A stretch of 14,137 nucleotides of DNA from Anaeroplasmataceae bacterium (GTDB lineage Bacteria; Bacillota_I; Bacilli_A; Acholeplasmatales; JAEDCM01), in contig JAEDCM010000036.1 of NCBI GenBank assembly GCA_016294165.1, positions 1 to 14,137 on the forward strand, given 5' to 3'. How positions within the stretch are numbered: the first letter of the stretch is position 1; every line of letters starts with the position of its first letter. The position numbers and the translations under genes were made by a program. The notes beneath the pieces are model-generated. The model was not told the DNA's origin. It ran no database searches and saw only the letters and a list, made by a program, of their open reading frames with translations. This document shows, in pieces, positions 14,074-14,137 of the stretch.

Positions 14074-14137
14074 AGAAGATACCCCGAGTTTTACAGTTGT
14101 TATGCTACAAAAGCCGACTACATACTTAATTAAGTAG
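14074..14137 (+). ncRNA. Possible start of a small RNA or leader transcript, cut by the window end
   Basis: The bases after the plus-strand promoter are less AT-rich than the surrounding spacer and include ACCCCGAG and AAGCCGACTAC. CTAC (14117-14120) can pair with the terminal GTAG (14134-14137), and TACTTAATTAAGTA (14123-14136) is a perfect palindrome, so a hairpin is forming at the cut. I matched it to no known RNA: tmRNA, RNase P RNA, SRP RNA and the common riboswitches were considered and not recognised; 6S RNA could not be judged. The extent is provisional. Confidence 0.3.

Noticed and set aside
14102..14137. Eleven-codon frame MLQKPTTYLIK ending exactly at the window edge
   Set aside because: No ribosome binding site precedes the ATG, and a frame this short is expected by chance. 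The same bases are better explained as part of an RNA hairpin.

Overview
The window is AT-rich, gene-dense bacterial DNA. All 17 recognised protein genes lie on the minus strand, so the region reads from right to left. Purine-rich ribosome binding sites, short U-tailed hairpin terminators and the gene families (UPF0735 ACT protein, YmfF/YmfH, cytidylate kinase-like, NitT/ThiY-type transporter) suggest a low-GC Bacillota, perhaps one of the gut Erysipelotrichia/Bacilli/RF39-like lineages. TGA is a true stop in several genes (thyA, plsC, thrC, thrB, the permease), so the Mycoplasma code with TGA as Trp does not apply. The species cannot be named from the sequence.

Seven transcription units can be drawn, most bounded by a terminator and some by a credible promoter. 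In transcription order they are: (1) a cytidylate kinase-like protein (13902-13318); (2) an unrecognised three-gene operon (13241-11662) coding for a helical cytosolic protein, a small winged-helix-like protein and a small three-segment membrane protein; (3) thrC-thrB-ACT-domain protein, probably continuing into a DegV/FakB-type fatty-acid-binding protein (11557-7933); (4) an ABC importer of the NitT/TauT/ThiY class, ordered ATPase-permease-lipoprotein (7778-5373); (5) the paired M16 peptidase homologues ymfF-ymfH (5316-2790); (6) a short SSB protein with a TTG start (2610-2311); (7) thyA-dihydrofolate reductase-plsC (2182-40).

Functional links: ThyA converts methylene-THF to dihydrofolate while making dTMP, and the overlapping reductase gene recycles the dihydrofolate. 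ThrB and ThrC carry out the last two steps of threonine synthesis; homoserine dehydrogenase is not here. YmfF and YmfH carry complementary halves of the M16B active site. PlsC and the DegV/FakB protein both touch phospholipid acyl chains but are in different units.

Several start codons were moved inward because the ribosome binding site abuts or overlaps the first possible start (ymfH, ymfF, the ABC ATPase, the ACT protein, the 337-residue protein and the cytidylate kinase-like protein). No gene-free stretch exceeds 300 bases. The longest is the right end (13903-14137), which holds a minus-strand promoter and a divergent plus-strand promoter that may begin a small RNA or leader running off the window. 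I saw no CRISPR array, insertion sequence, tRNA or rRNA. Most of the region looks like core housekeeping DNA. The least explained parts are the three-gene unknown operon and the right-edge transcript.
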